Assembly (NCBI GenBank): GCA_017441605.1
Contig: JAFRXD010000079.1
Location: 1-64,000 of the forward strand
Direction: 5' to 3'
Length of the DNA: 64,000 nt
Source of the DNA: Thermoguttaceae bacterium
GTDB taxonomy: Bacteria > Planctomycetota > Planctomycetia > Pirellulales > Thermoguttaceae
A model generated the notes under the pieces. The model did not search any database. It saw only the letters and a program-made list of their open reading frames with translations, and was not told where the DNA came from. A program made the position numbers and the translations under genes. Positions 1 through 8,790 of this stretch are shown piece after piece. How positions within the stretch are numbered: position 1 is the stretch's first letter; the number at the start of each line of letters is the position of its first letter.

Positions 1-1
1 C

Positions 2-256
2 CAAATCGTTCCCGAAACGAAGACCTGCACGTACAACGTCTGCCGCATGGTTCCGGAATGCCGCACCCGCACCTGCACCTACTGCGTCGCTCGTTGCGTC
101 CCGGAAACGAAGACCTGCACGTACAACGTCTGCCGCATGGTTCCGGAATGCCGCACCCGCACGATCGTTAAGAAGCGCTGCCAAATCGTTCCCGAAACGA
201 AGACCTGCACCTACAACGTTTGCCGCATGGTTCCCGAGTGCCGCACCCGCACGATC
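2..256 (+). repeat. 90-bp in-frame tandem repeat, about 2.8 copies
   Basis: The string GAAACGAAGACCTGCAC recurs at 14, 104 and 194, an exact 90-bp period. The copies are near-identical at DNA level, including most third codon positions, which indicates recent duplication or gene conversion within the repeat protein. Confidence 0.9.
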
Positions 257-643
257 AACTGCAAAGTCTGCCGCACCGTTTGCGAGGTCGTTCCCCAAAC
301 GATCAACTACCGCGTCGCTCGCTGCGTCCCGGAAACTCGCACTCGCCAGGTTTGCTCGATCGTTATGCGCCCGGTTCAATGCGTTCGCAACGTCACCAGC
401 TATCAACTCGTTTGCAAGCAAGTCCCCTACACCGTTAACCGTTGCGTCCCGCGCGTCGTGACGTACCAAGTTCCGGTGCAAGTGAACTGCTGCGCTCCTT
501 GCGCTCCGGCTTGCGATCCTTGCGCTTCCGCCGTTCCGTTCGGTCGCATTCGCGCCGCGCTCGGCTGCAACGCCTGCGATCCTTGCGCGACCGCCGCTCC
601 GGCTTGCGATCCCTGCGCTCCCGCCACCCCGGCTTGCAACTGA
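2..643 (+). CDS. YTV-type cysteine-rich repeat protein, C-terminal part (5' end outside window)
   Basis: The frame is open from the first base of the window, so the ATG at 47 is internal and the gene is truncated by the window edge. The visible 213 codons consist of a 30-residue unit repeated nearly three times (VPETKTCTYNVCRMVPECRT type), then degenerate units (YRVARCVPETRT, YTVNRCVP, YQVPVQV), then a tail of C-D-P-C-A-x repeats. Regular Cys and Y-x-V triplets match the planctomycete YTV repeat family, proposed to be cell-wall or surface proteins. I infer an exported, disulphide-rich structural protein; the signal peptide would lie upstream. A strong terminator follows. Confidence 0.7.
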   Translation, partial: QIVPETKTCTYNVCRMVPECRTRTCTYCVARCVPETKTCTYNVCRMVPECRTRTIVKKRCQIVPETKTCTYNVCRMVPECRTRTINCKVCRTVCEVVPQTINYRVARCVPETRTRQVCSIVMRPVQCVRNVTSYQLVCKQVPYTVNRCVPRVVTYQVPVQVNCCAPCAPACDPCASAVPFGRIRAALGCNACDPCATAAPACDPCAPATPACN

Positions 644-715
644 TTTGACCCAATAAGCGCGAGATTCGATCTCGGCTCTCGCGCCCGCTAATTCTAACGG
701 CGTTTGCCGTCTTCG

Positions 716-752
716 AAAAGCTCGAGCGTCCTCGCGGCGCTCGAGCTTTTTA
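716..752 (+). terminator. Rho-independent terminator of the repeat protein gene
   Basis: A 13-bp perfect stem (AAAAGCTCGAGCG, 716-728, with its complement at 738-750) and a 9-nt loop are followed by T-rich sequence. Confidence 0.85.
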
Positions 753-848
753 ATTTTGCCACTGCAACCTAGGTAAACTACCCGCTCGGTCTTGATTTCC
801 TTCTTTGGATCCAGTCGACCAACTCGCCGCTAGAGTTCTTCTAACAAA

Positions 849-979
849 GTCCAGCGACCAACGGGAGCGGGTCGTTTACGCAACCGCGCGGTAGCGCGAA
901 CAAAAGCGCCCGCGGCGCCGCAACCGCGCGGTAGCGCGAACAAAAGCGCCCGCGGCGCCGCAACCGCCAGTCCAGCGAC
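849..979. repeat. 40-bp tandem duplication bracketed by 10-bp direct repeats
   Basis: Two perfect 40-bp copies lie at 881-920 and 921-960, and a third begins at 961-967. Each unit is GC-rich and contains two short internal inverted repeats (CGCGCGGTAGCGCG and GGCGCCCGCGGCGCC types). The block sits between two copies of GTCCAGCGAC at 849-858 and 970-979. The rest of the 644-1090 gap holds only the two terminators listed here. Confidence 0.85.
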
Positions 980-990
980 GGACCGAAAAT

Positions 991-1026
991 AAAAAACTCC
1001 GCGTCCGAGGCGTGGACGCGGAGTTT
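991..1026 (-). terminator. Terminator of the 1091-2569 gene
   Basis: A perfect 13-bp stem (994-1006 with 1014-1026) and 7-nt loop are followed, on the minus strand, by a T-rich run. Confidence 0.85.
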
Positions 1027-1090
1027 GGCGAAAAGCGGAGAAACGCTTTTTCGGATTTGGGCGCGAGGCTATGCTCGCGCCGCGGGTTTA

Positions 1091-2569
1091 CTAGATGCCC
1101 TCGTAAGCGGCGGGCTCTCCGGCGACGGAGCTTCGCTCGCGCTCGATTTTTTCGGCGACGGCGTATTGAGCTTCGGCGATTTTGGAGGCCGTTTTGGCGT
1201 TTTCGGCGATCAGCTTGTCGATCGCGACTTGGCAACGGTCGTTGTTGTCTTTCGCGTCGGCGAGCAATTTCTCGACGAGTTCGACGTCGGCGGTCGTTTT
1301 GACGAGGTCTTTATAGACTTCTTCGTAACGCTCGAAGTAGGAGGGAACGCTCTTCTTCGCTTTGGCGTCGGCGAAGATTTCGTCCCAGCCCTCGAATTGT
1401 TCGGCGTCGGCGACGAGTTCGTCGAAGGTCTTGACGCCCTTGTCGGCGTTTCCGTCTTCGAGGCCTTCGCAAGGCTTTTCGCCCATGAGAACGAACAGTT
1501 GCGCGGCGGCGGATTTCATATTGCGGAGCGCGTCGGTTTTACGCGCGATTAGGAGATTCGTCTTATCGCGGGTCGTCCATTGTCTTTCGAGGAGCCCCTG
1601 CAGATCGATCGCGGAGCGCCGATCGCCAATGTTGTCGACCTTGCCCGCCGCAAAGTCGGCGAAGTTCTTGACGAAGAGGGAAGTCGAGTCGAACATGCTA
1701 CCGGCGAAGTCTTCGAACGTCTTGGCTTTGTCTTCGGAGAGAACCGTTTTGATCAATTCGTCGTCGGCGGTCGCTTTGCTCATCAACGCGCGAGCGGAGG
1801 CGCCGAGGGATTGATACAACGCGGGATTGGAGGTCTCAAATTCCTTGACAAAGAGCGCGAGATCGTTGGGGGAATCGACCGGGAGCAAATTGACGCAAGC
1901 GACGAGCGAGTTTCCGGAGCGACCGAACGCGGTCAAGCGCTGAAGCTCGTCGTCGGAGGCGAATCCGATCGACCGGAGAGTAACTTGACGGGAGCCCGAA
2001 TCGCTTTTCTCGACCTTGTAGGCGCCCAGGAAGACGTAGGGATTTTGAACGGCGGCTTGAGCGACCGCGGTTCCCTCGTTTTCGTCGTCGCTTTGGACGG
2101 GAGCGCTCGCGTCGTCCCCTTCGGAATCGCTCTCCGCGGAAGCGGAATACGGTTTTCCGGAGTCGAAAATATAGACGACCGAGTTATTGCGGAAAGACGC
2201 CAAATTGGCGTAACTCTGATCGACTCTGAACATAACGGAAGACTTTTTCGCCTCCTCGTCGACTTTCGCCTCGACCGCCTGGCAGTTCAGGAAGACGTCG
2301 CCGTTTTGGAGGGCGCGAACGTGACGAAGTTGCCCGGAGAGCCCGCAGTTGGACCATTTGACCGGGGATTCTTCGCTATCGGCAAAAGAGCCGTCAATCT
2401 CGGCTCGCAAGTCGGCGACCGCTTTGTTCGCCGCTTCAAGATCGCTTTCAAGCTTCGCGATTTTGGTTTCTTCCGTTTTGGCCATATTGTACCTATTGGA
2501 GGCGATCACCGCCCAACCAACGCACAATAGCCCGGTCAGAATCATTAACACTCTGTTCCAAACGTTCAT
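1091..2569 (-). CDS. Membrane-anchored coiled-coil protein of unknown function
   Basis: 492 residues. An N-terminal hydrophobic helix (about 5-24, MILTGLLCVGWAVIA) is followed by a coiled-coil stretch (about 32-60, KIAKLESDLEAANKAVADLR). A soluble region with conserved-looking beta segments follows, then an acidic serine-rich linker (about 150-170), and a long helical C-terminal half ending in further coiled coil (AEVEL/EKLLADAKDNN). This is a bitopic protein with a probable extracytoplasmic domain; similar proteins of unknown role occur in planctomycetes. I do not recognise a family. It is monocistronic, with a consensus promoter about 245 nt upstream and its own terminator. Start: ATG at 2569, the only Met before the membrane helix. 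Confidence 0.6.
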   Translation of the reverse strand: MNVWNRVLMILTGLLCVGWAVIASNRYNMAKTEETKIAKLESDLEAANKAVADLRAEIDGSFADSEESPVKWSNCGLSGQLRHVRALQNGDVFLNCQAVEAKVDEEAKKSSVMFRVDQSYANLASFRNNSVVYIFDSGKPYSASAESDSEGDDASAPVQSDDENEGTAVAQAAVQNPYVFLGAYKVEKSDSGSRQVTLRSIGFASDDELQRLTAFGRSGNSLVACVNLLPVDSPNDLALFVKEFETSNPALYQSLGASARALMSKATADDELIKTVLSEDKAKTFEDFAGSMFDSTSLFVKNFADFAAGKVDNIGDRRSAIDLQGLLERQWTTRDKTNLLIARKTDALRNMKSAAAQLFVLMGEKPCEGLEDGNADKGVKTFDELVADAEQFEGWDEIFADAKAKKSVPSYFERYEEVYKDLVKTTADVELVEKLLADAKDNNDRCQVAIDKLIAENAKTASKIAEAQYAVAEKIERERSSVAGEPAAYEGI

Positions 2570-2820
2570 TTCTTCGCCTCTTCGCCGACCCGAGCGCTAA
2601 CTCGAGCCCTTTCGCCATACGTAGTTCGACGCGATCGCGTCGCGCGGGACTCCGACTTTTTTGCCTCTGCCGAAAGTTTCGCGCCAAATTTGCGATTCTC
2701 GCCTTATCGTTCGGTATCGACCGAACGGGGGCGTTGGTTTATCCAATTTGCCCTAGTTGTCTATCTTAACAACGGATTGTCGACAAAAAGGACGGAATCG
2801 CGCAAAATTTTCTACTATTG

Positions 2821-2849
2821 ATAATATTACGCGAACCGGCATTTGTCAA
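2821..2849 (-). promoter_or_regulatory. Sigma70-type promoter for the coiled-coil protein
   Basis: On the minus strand, TTGACA (2844-2849), a 17-nt spacer and TATTAT (2821-2826). Confidence 0.65.
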
Positions 2850-3058
2850 GTTTTTTATTTGTTTTCTCTTGAAAAAAAGGTTTTCTTTTTTTCTTTATTT
2901 TGCTTTATTGGAATATTCGCGACAACTCTTGTTTTAGGCGTTTTTAGCGCCGTCGAAATTAGCGTCGGAAGCCGCGCAATGCATAGAGCGCGACCATTGC
3001 GTCGAGAAGATTGTCGGGAATAGTAGTTAAAATGGCCCGCGGCAACGGGGGTAGTTGC

Positions 3059-3086
3059 TTGTCATTCTTATTTTGTTCGATATACT
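3059..3086 (+). promoter_or_regulatory. Sigma70-type promoter for iorAB
   Basis: TTGTCA (3059-3064), a 16-nt spacer and TATACT (3081-3086). It lies inside the longest possible iorA frame, which supports the downstream ATG at 3190 as the start. Confidence 0.6.
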
Positions 3087-3189
3087 ATGGCGGGGGCGGA
3101 CGAAGCCCCGCGACGACGCGTCTAGGTCGTCGACCCTGTTCTCGCCAACGTGTCGGCGCGAACGCGCGCAACAAAGAAAGAATTTACCA

Positions 3190-5025
3190 ATGGCAAAGAA
3201 ACTATTGTCGGGAAACGAGGCGATCGCGCTCGGAGCTTACGAGTCCGACTGCTCGGTCGCGACGGGATATCCGGGCACTCCCTCGACGGAGATCTTGGAG
3301 AACATAAGCAAACGCTACGGGGACAAGATTTACTGCGAATGGTCTCCGAACGAGAAGGTCGCTTTCGAGGCGGCGGTCGGGGCTTCGACGACGGGGGCTC
3401 GCGCCTTGACGACGATGAAGCTCGTCGGTCTGAACGTGGCGGCGGATCCCTTGATGACGCTCTCCTACACGGGAGTCGCGGGCGGATTCATCGCGGTGGT
3501 CGCGGACGACCCGGGCATGAACTCCTCTCAAGACGAGCAAGACACGCGTCTCTTTGCCCATTTCGCGAAGGTTCCGGTTCTGGAACCGGCCGATTCACAA
3601 GAAGCGAAGGAATTCGTCAAAGTCGGATTCGAGATTTCGGAACAGTTCGGAACGCCGGTAATTCTCCGCACGACGACGACGGTGAGCCATTCTCGCGGAG
3701 TGGTCGAGGAAGGGACGGCGCTGGAGCTGAACCGTCCGCATTCGTTTAAGAAGGATCCGCAGCGATTCGTTCCGATTCCGGCGTTCGCTCGCGGAATGCG
3801 CGTTCGCTTGGAAGATCGGGTCGAGCGATTGTCGAAAGCGGCCTCGGTTTCCTCGCTGAATCGCGTCGAGTGGAACGAAAATGGCGATCGCAAGGTCGGA
3901 ATCGTCACCTCGAGCGCGACGTACCAGTACGTCAAGGAAGTCTTTCCGGAAGCGAACGTTCTCAAACTCGGCTGGTGCTATCCTTTCCCCGACGACTTGC
4001 TTTTGGAATTCGCGAAAACGGTTAGAACCGTCGTCGTTATCGAGGAGCTGGAAGACTTCGTCGAGCAGCATATGAAGGCGCTCGGAATCGCGACGATCGG
4101 GAAGCGCCTTGGAAACGAAAACCTCGTTCCGAAGTACGGGCCGCTCGACGTCGACGTCCTCTTGGAAGTCCGCAAGAAGCTGAGCGCGAACCCGGCGACG
4201 AGCAAGGCGTTTTCGGCGCCGGTCGCGGAGACGAAACGAGAGCTTCCCGCGCTTCCGACGCTTCCGAATCGCCCGCCGGTGCTTTGCCCGGGATGCCCTC
4301 ACCGGGGTCTTTTCTACGCGCTCGGGAAGTTCGACGTCGTGGTGGCGGGGGACATTGGTTGCTATTCGCTCGGCGTGGCGCCCCCGCTTAATTGTATGGA
4401 CACGATTCTGTGCATGGGAGGCGGAATCACGGTCGCGCACGGGATCGACGTGGCGAAGAACGACCGCCCGGTCGTCGGAGTCATGGGCGACTCGACGTTC
4501 TTCCACAGCGGCATGACCGGCTTGATGGACATTGTGTACAATAAGGGCAAAGCGACGATCGTCGTTCTCGACAACCGCATTACGGCGATGACCGGGCACC
4601 AAGACAATCCGGGCACCGGCAAGACGATCATGGGCGAGGAGACGTTCGCGGCGTCGATTTCCGACATTGCCAAAGCGATGGGCATGAAGAACGTCGTCAC
4701 GGTCAATCCTCGGAAATTGGACGAGACGAGCGCCGCGCTGAAGACGGCGATCGAGTCGGACGAGGCGTGGCTGATCGTGGCGAAAGAGCCCTGTCCGCTG
4801 GCGTATCGCAAGAAGGCGGACCACGAGGTCTTCGTCGACCAAGAGAAGTGCAAGAAGTGCGGGGCCTGCTTGAAGTTGGGTTGCCCGGCGATCGAGCGGG
4901 ACGAGAACAAGGTCGTAACGATTAACGAATCGCTTTGCGCGTCGTGCGATTTGTGCAAGCAAGTCTGCAAGTTCGGGGCGCTGTCAAGTCGCGACGCGAA
5001 TTCGTCGCAAGGAGGTCTCGTATGA
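3190..5025 (+). CDS. iorA: Indolepyruvate ferredoxin oxidoreductase, alpha subunit
   Basis: 611 residues, the usual length of the family. With IorB it decarboxylates aryl pyruvates (from Trp, Phe and Tyr transamination) to aryl-acetyl-CoA and reduces ferredoxin; it is cytoplasmic and oxygen-sensitive. Visible features are an N-terminal pyrimidine-binding domain (GNEAIALGAYESDC, GYPGTPSTEI), the central CPGCPHRG motif, the TPP/Mg site (GDIGCYSLG and GDSTFFHSG), and a C-terminal pair of 4Fe-4S motifs (CKKCGACLKLGCP, CASCDLCKQVCK). The start is ATG 3190: the frame extends to 3055 but homology begins here and the promoter lies between. Its stop overlaps the iorB start by 4 nt, so the two are translationally coupled. 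Confidence 0.93.
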   Translation: MAKKLLSGNEAIALGAYESDCSVATGYPGTPSTEILENISKRYGDKIYCEWSPNEKVAFEAAVGASTTGARALTTMKLVGLNVAADPLMTLSYTGVAGGFIAVVADDPGMNSSQDEQDTRLFAHFAKVPVLEPADSQEAKEFVKVGFEISEQFGTPVILRTTTTVSHSRGVVEEGTALELNRPHSFKKDPQRFVPIPAFARGMRVRLEDRVERLSKAASVSSLNRVEWNENGDRKVGIVTSSATYQYVKEVFPEANVLKLGWCYPFPDDLLLEFAKTVRTVVVIEELEDFVEQHMKALGIATIGKRLGNENLVPKYGPLDVDVLLEVRKKLSANPATSKAFSAPVAETKRELPALPTLPNRPPVLCPGCPHRGLFYALGKFDVVVAGDIGCYSLGVAPPLNCMDTILCMGGGITVAHGIDVAKNDRPVVGVMGDSTFFHSGMTGLMDIVYNKGKATIVVLDNRITAMTGHQDNPGTGKTIMGEETFAASISDIAKAMGMKNVVTVNPRKLDETSAALKTAIESDEAWLIVAKEPCPLAYRKKADHEVFVDQEKCKKCGACLKLGCPAIERDENKVVTINESLCASCDLCKQVCKFGALSSRDANSSQGGLV

Positions 5026-5615
5026 GCGCGAAAGAAACCACCAACGTCGTTTTCGTCGGAGTCGGCGGACAAGGCATTTTGCTCGCGAGCGCGATCGTCG
5101 CGACGGCGGCGCTCGAATCGGGTTACGACGTCAAGACGAACGAGATTCACGGAATGGCGCAGCGCGGCGGCTCGGTCCTCGCGCAAGTGCGGTACGGCAA
5201 AAAGGTTTACAGCCCGCTCGTGCCGAAGGGAACGGCGACGGCGATCGCGTCGCTCGAGCGAACCGAGGCGATTCGTTACGTCGACTACCTGGCGCCGGAC
5301 GGGCTGGCGGTGATTTCCGACCAAGTCATCGTGCCGGTTACGGTTTCCTCGGGCGCGGCGAAGTACCCCGAGCTCGACGAGTCGGGACTGCGCGAGATCT
5401 TTCCGAAGCTGGTCTACGTTCCGGCGGTCGAGAGGGCGACGGAGCTTGGTAACGTCCGCGCGGCGAACGTCATTTTGCTCGGGGCGCTCTCGACGAAGCT
5501 CGATTTGACCGACGAAGCTTGGCAAGACGCGATTAAGAAGCGCGTGAAGCCGGCGTTCGTCGACTTGAACTTGAAAGCGTTTTATCTCGGCAGGGATTTG
5601 GCGCAAAACGCTTGA
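5022..5615 (+). CDS. iorB: Indolepyruvate ferredoxin oxidoreductase, beta subunit
   Basis: 197 residues; the gamma-domain subunit of the 2-oxoacid:ferredoxin oxidoreductase family, pairing with IorA. The N-terminal FVGVGGQGILLAS glycine loop and NEIHGMAQRGGSV motif are diagnostic. The start is ATG 5022 with GGAGG at 5011-5015; an upstream in-frame start at 4935 would lie inside iorA and is rejected. Overlap with the iorA stop (ATGA) shows an operon of two. Role: fermentation of aromatic amino acids, yielding reduced ferredoxin that can feed other electron sinks. Confidence 0.93.
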   Translation: MSAKETTNVVFVGVGGQGILLASAIVATAALESGYDVKTNEIHGMAQRGGSVLAQVRYGKKVYSPLVPKGTATAIASLERTEAIRYVDYLAPDGLAVISDQVIVPVTVSSGAAKYPELDESGLREIFPKLVYVPAVERATELGNVRAANVILLGALSTKLDLTDEAWQDAIKKRVKPAFVDLNLKAFYLGRDLAQNA

Positions 5616-5632
5616 CGAATCGACGATGAAGC

Positions 5633-5672
5633 GCGTCGCTCCGTTCGGGGGCGACGCGTCGCGTCTTTCTTT
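5633..5672 (+). terminator. Probable terminator of iorAB
   Basis: GCGTCGC (5633-5639) pairs with GCGACGC (5651-5657), followed after a short gap by a T-rich run. Confidence 0.45.
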
Positions 5673-5845
5673 TCGCGCGGAACGAACCGCGCCGCGTCGG
5701 GAACGGGTCGATCGAGCTCGTCCCCGGACGACTTTTCTTTCCGGAACTAAGAGCCGACCTTTTTCGCCAGCCTCGCGGATTTCGCGAACGGCGACGCGTT
5801 AGTTTGACTATCTCGTATCAATCGCTTAAAGCAAAGGAGCGCCCA

Positions 5846-7393
5846 ATGTCCTCGGCAACGATCGCGCCGGCAATCCCGGTCAAGAACCCCGTCTCGGAGC
5901 GTCTCGTCTCGTTGGACGCGCTTCGAGGATTCGATATCTTTCTCTTGTTAATGCTTGGAATTGTCGGAAAGTTCGCGAGCGGACCGATGCCCGGGCTAAT
6001 CGAGGGGAAGTCGGAGGCTTGCGTTCAATTTTGGCAACGATTCGCCTCGCACTTCGAGCACGTGGGATGGGAAGGGTTCACGCTTTGCGACTTGGCGATG
6101 CCCTTGTTCGTGTTTATGGCGGGGGCGGCGATTCCGTTCTCGCTCTCGCGATACGTTCGCGGGGAGGACAAGCGCTGGGGCCGGCTTTGGCTCCGGATTA
6201 TTCGCCGGGTCGTCGTTCTCTGGATCTTCGGGATGGCGGTTCAAGGGCAGCTCTTGACGCTTCAGCCGGAGAAATTCCGACTCTTTTCGAACACGCTCCA
6301 GTCGATCGCGGTCGGATACTTTTTCTCGTGCCTCGCGTATCTCTATCTCCCTAAGTGGGCTCGGTTTGTCGCGTTCGTCGTTTTGCTCCTCGCGTTTTGG
6401 GCCTGCATGAAATTCATTACGGTCGGAGGCTCCGGCGAGACGGAGGGACTGACCGAGTGGACGATGAACTGGATCACCGCGCGCGGTTGCGGGGGCGGGA
6501 GTTACGCCGAAGGGACGAATCTCGCGTACTGGGTCGACTGCCAGGTTTTGGGGCGGACGATGGACTACGCGAGCGTCAACGACGCCGGAGAGGTCGTCTT
6601 CCGCGACTTCTATCAGTACACGTGGATCCTTAGCTCGCTAACGTTCGTCGCTACGGCGCTTTCGGGTATGTTCGGAGGCGAACTGCTCTATTCGACGCGC
6701 GAGAAAATTAAGTCGCTTTCCTCCAAGGATTCCAAAGGTCGCCGTTTGGCGCGCTGGCAGGCGTGCGCCCTGCTGGTCGTAAGCGGCGGACTGTGCTTCC
6801 TGTTCGGGTTGTTTTGGAACGCGGCGCCGGAAGGGTCGTTCGTTTACTGCCCGATTATTAAACACATCTGGACGCCCTCGATGGTTCTGTACTCGTCGGG
6901 TGTTAGCTTGCTGTTGCTAGGGCTCTGCTACGCGGTCTTCGACATATTGCGCCCTTGGCAAGCGGGGATTCTGCTGGCCGTCCTCGGCGCGATTTTCTTC
7001 CTGCTCGGGATTCTGTGGTATCGAGCGCCGGAAGACTCGCTCGCGTATCTCTCGGTCCTGGCGCGAATTTGGCAGTATCCGCTCGCGCTCTGCGAACTCG
7101 GGGCTTGGCTCCTGCTCGCCGCGCTCTTTTACGCGCCGCTGGCATCGTTTAAACTGCCGAGTTTGAAGACTTTCCTCGTCGTCTTTGGAACGAACGCGAT
7201 CGCGGCTTATATGCTGTCGCACATCTTCAATTTCAAGCAGATCGTTGAAAGCGTCCTCTACGGATGCGAATTTTGGCTCGACAAGTTCAAGTTGGGCGCT
7301 TGGTACTCGTTCCTATTGGAAGTCGCCGCCGCGGCGCTGATTTGGGCGATTTTGCACAGTTTCTGGAAGCGAGGAAAGTTCCTGCGCGTCTGA
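5846..7393 (+). CDS. Membrane acyltransferase-like protein (HGSNAT/DUF5009 type)
   Basis: 515 residues with about ten hydrophobic segments. The N-terminal motif RLVSLDALRGFDIFLLLMLG and the following LCDLAMPLFVFMAGAAIPFS are typical of the heparan-alpha-glucosaminide N-acetyltransferase/DUF5009 branch of membrane acyltransferases, which move acetyl groups across a membrane onto sugars; a C-terminal FGTNAIAAYMLSHI motif fits the same group. The likely role is acetylation of a cell-surface or substrate glycan, with the acceptor unknown. The start is ATG 5846, preceded by AAAGGAG at 5833-5839; the TTG at 5804 has no ribosome-binding site. No obvious link to iorAB upstream, from which a hairpin separates it. 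Confidence 0.75.
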   Translation: MSSATIAPAIPVKNPVSERLVSLDALRGFDIFLLLMLGIVGKFASGPMPGLIEGKSEACVQFWQRFASHFEHVGWEGFTLCDLAMPLFVFMAGAAIPFSLSRYVRGEDKRWGRLWLRIIRRVVVLWIFGMAVQGQLLTLQPEKFRLFSNTLQSIAVGYFFSCLAYLYLPKWARFVAFVVLLLAFWACMKFITVGGSGETEGLTEWTMNWITARGCGGGSYAEGTNLAYWVDCQVLGRTMDYASVNDAGEVVFRDFYQYTWILSSLTFVATALSGMFGGELLYSTREKIKSLSSKDSKGRRLARWQACALLVVSGGLCFLFGLFWNAAPEGSFVYCPIIKHIWTPSMVLYSSGVSLLLLGLCYAVFDILRPWQAGILLAVLGAIFFLLGILWYRAPEDSLAYLSVLARIWQYPLALCELGAWLLLAALFYAPLASFKLPSLKTFLVVFGTNAIAAYMLSHIFNFKQIVESVLYGCEFWLDKFKLGAWYSFLLEVAAAALIWAILHSFWKRGKFLRV

Positions 7394-7454
7394 TTCCAGA
7401 ATTAGGTCGAACAACGTTTAATAGAATTTGAACCGTTAGAAGGAATTTATCGAT

Positions 7455-8699
7455 ATGAATTTGACAACGGAATTGCGTCCGGGAATCGATCAGGTCGGCT
7501 ACGTCGACTACAACGTTCGCGACTTCCACAGCTACGACACGCGCCTCGGGGCGACGTACAACGCCTATTTGATTCGCGACGAGAAGGTCGCGCTGATCGA
7601 TACGGTCAAAGCCCCGTTCGCGGCTCAACTGAAGCGAAACGTCGCGTCGCTAGTCGATTTGGAGAAGGTCGACTACCTCGTGTGCCTGCACGCGGAACTG
7701 GACCACGCGGGGGCGCTCGCGGCGATGGTCGAGGCTTGTCCGAACGCGACGGTCGTTTGCGGGGCGAAGTGCAAGGACGCGCTGGAGGGGTTCTTCGACG
7801 TCTCGAACTGGAAGTTCCAAATCGTCGCGCCGAACGAGTCGCTCTCGCTCGGGAAGCGATCGCTGACGTTCGTTCCGGTTCCGATGGTGCACTGGCCGGA
7901 GTCGACGGTCGCCTATATGCCGGAAGAGAAGATCCTCTTCTCGAACGACGCGTTTGGGCAGCATTTGGCGACTTCGGAGCGGTTTGTCGACGAATGCGAC
8001 GTCGCAAAGGTTTTCGAGGAGGCGAAGAGCTACTACGCGAATATCGTCGCGCCGTACGGGCGGCAGGTTTTGAACGTTCTCAAAGCCGCTTCGGGGCTCG
8101 ATATCGAGCTAATCGCGCCGGCGCACGGTCTTATGTGGCGCGATCGATTCGGGGAACTGATGGAAGCCTATGCGGCTTGGGCGAGCGGAACTTACGCGCC
8201 GAAAGTTCTCGTGATCTACGACACGATGTGGCAAAGCACCGAGCTAATGGCGGAGGAGATCTACGCGGGCGCGGTCGAGCAAAGCCAGAAGATCGCGAAA
8301 GAGAACCCGGGCGCGCCGCGACTCGACGTCCAGCTCATGCACTGCCGCAAGACGACGTTAACGCGGCTCGCCGCCGAGGCTTTGGACGCGGGGGCGATCG
8401 CGTTCGGAAGCCCGACGCTCAACGCGCATCTTATGCCGTCGGTCGCGTCGGTTCTCGCGTACTTCCAAGGGCTTAAATTCCGCGAGAAGACGTCGGTGGC
8501 GTTCGGGTCGTTCGGCTGGGGCGTCGGCGGGCCGGAGGCGATTCAGAAAGCGCTCGCGGACTTGAAGTACCCCGCGTTGACCGAAGCGCCGATCAAAGCG
8601 AAACAGCGCCCCGACGCCGAGGCGCTCGCGAAGTGCCGCGAAGCGGGCGCGAATCTCGCCAACGCCGCTTGGGAGCGGTACTTGGGGGATAAGAAGTAG
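7455..8699 (+). CDS. Flavodiiron protein (A-type flavoprotein, O2/NO reductase)
   Basis: 414 residues, class A length: an N-terminal metallo-beta-lactamase-like diiron domain (1-245) and a C-terminal flavodoxin domain (from APKVLVIYDTMWQSTE, about 248). All diiron ligands are present in the standard spacing: H79-x-E81-x-D83-H84 (HAELDH), H146, D165 and H224. The enzyme reduces O2 to water, or NO to N2O, in the cytoplasm with electrons from rubredoxin or another donor. In an anaerobe carrying PFOR and IOR it probably protects oxygen-sensitive enzymes. AGAAGGA lies just upstream of ATG 7455, and a strong terminator follows. No rubredoxin gene is adjacent. Confidence 0.92.
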   Translation: MNLTTELRPGIDQVGYVDYNVRDFHSYDTRLGATYNAYLIRDEKVALIDTVKAPFAAQLKRNVASLVDLEKVDYLVCLHAELDHAGALAAMVEACPNATVVCGAKCKDALEGFFDVSNWKFQIVAPNESLSLGKRSLTFVPVPMVHWPESTVAYMPEEKILFSNDAFGQHLATSERFVDECDVAKVFEEAKSYYANIVAPYGRQVLNVLKAASGLDIELIAPAHGLMWRDRFGELMEAYAAWASGTYAPKVLVIYDTMWQSTELMAEEIYAGAVEQSQKIAKENPGAPRLDVQLMHCRKTTLTRLAAEALDAGAIAFGSPTLNAHLMPSVASVLAYFQGLKFREKTSVAFGSFGWGVGGPEAIQKALADLKYPALTEAPIKAKQRPDAEALAKCREAGANLANAAWERYLGDKK

Positions 8700-8729
8700 G
8701 CGCTTCGCGCTTGGGTTTCCGTAAAGAGA

Positions 8730-8775
8730 CGCGCCCCGGTTCGGCTTTTGGCGAATCGGGGCGCGCGTTTTTTTA
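8730..8775 (+). terminator. Terminator of the flavodiiron gene
   Basis: A 14-bp stem (8730-8743 with 8752-8765) is followed by a run of seven T. It also separates the convergent ter-type operon. Confidence 0.9.
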
Positions 8776-8790
8776 TCCATAAAAGGGCGT

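Larger units (their letters stand above)
2570..3189. other. Divergent intergenic region
   Basis: This 620-bp region separates the minus-strand coiled-coil gene from iorA. It contains the two divergent promoters listed here and a T-rich tract at about 2855-2920. I see no convincing gene; the short reading frame at 2757-3023 is AT-rich and has no ribosome-binding site. Confidence 0.6.

Noticed and set aside
2..256. Regular repeats suggesting a CRISPR array
   Set aside because: The 90-bp units are contiguous, in frame and coding, with no unique spacers and no cas genes.
2757..3023. 88-codon open frame in the AT-rich region before iorA
   Set aside because: Overlaps the divergent minus promoter, lacks a ribosome-binding site and has codon use unlike the real genes.
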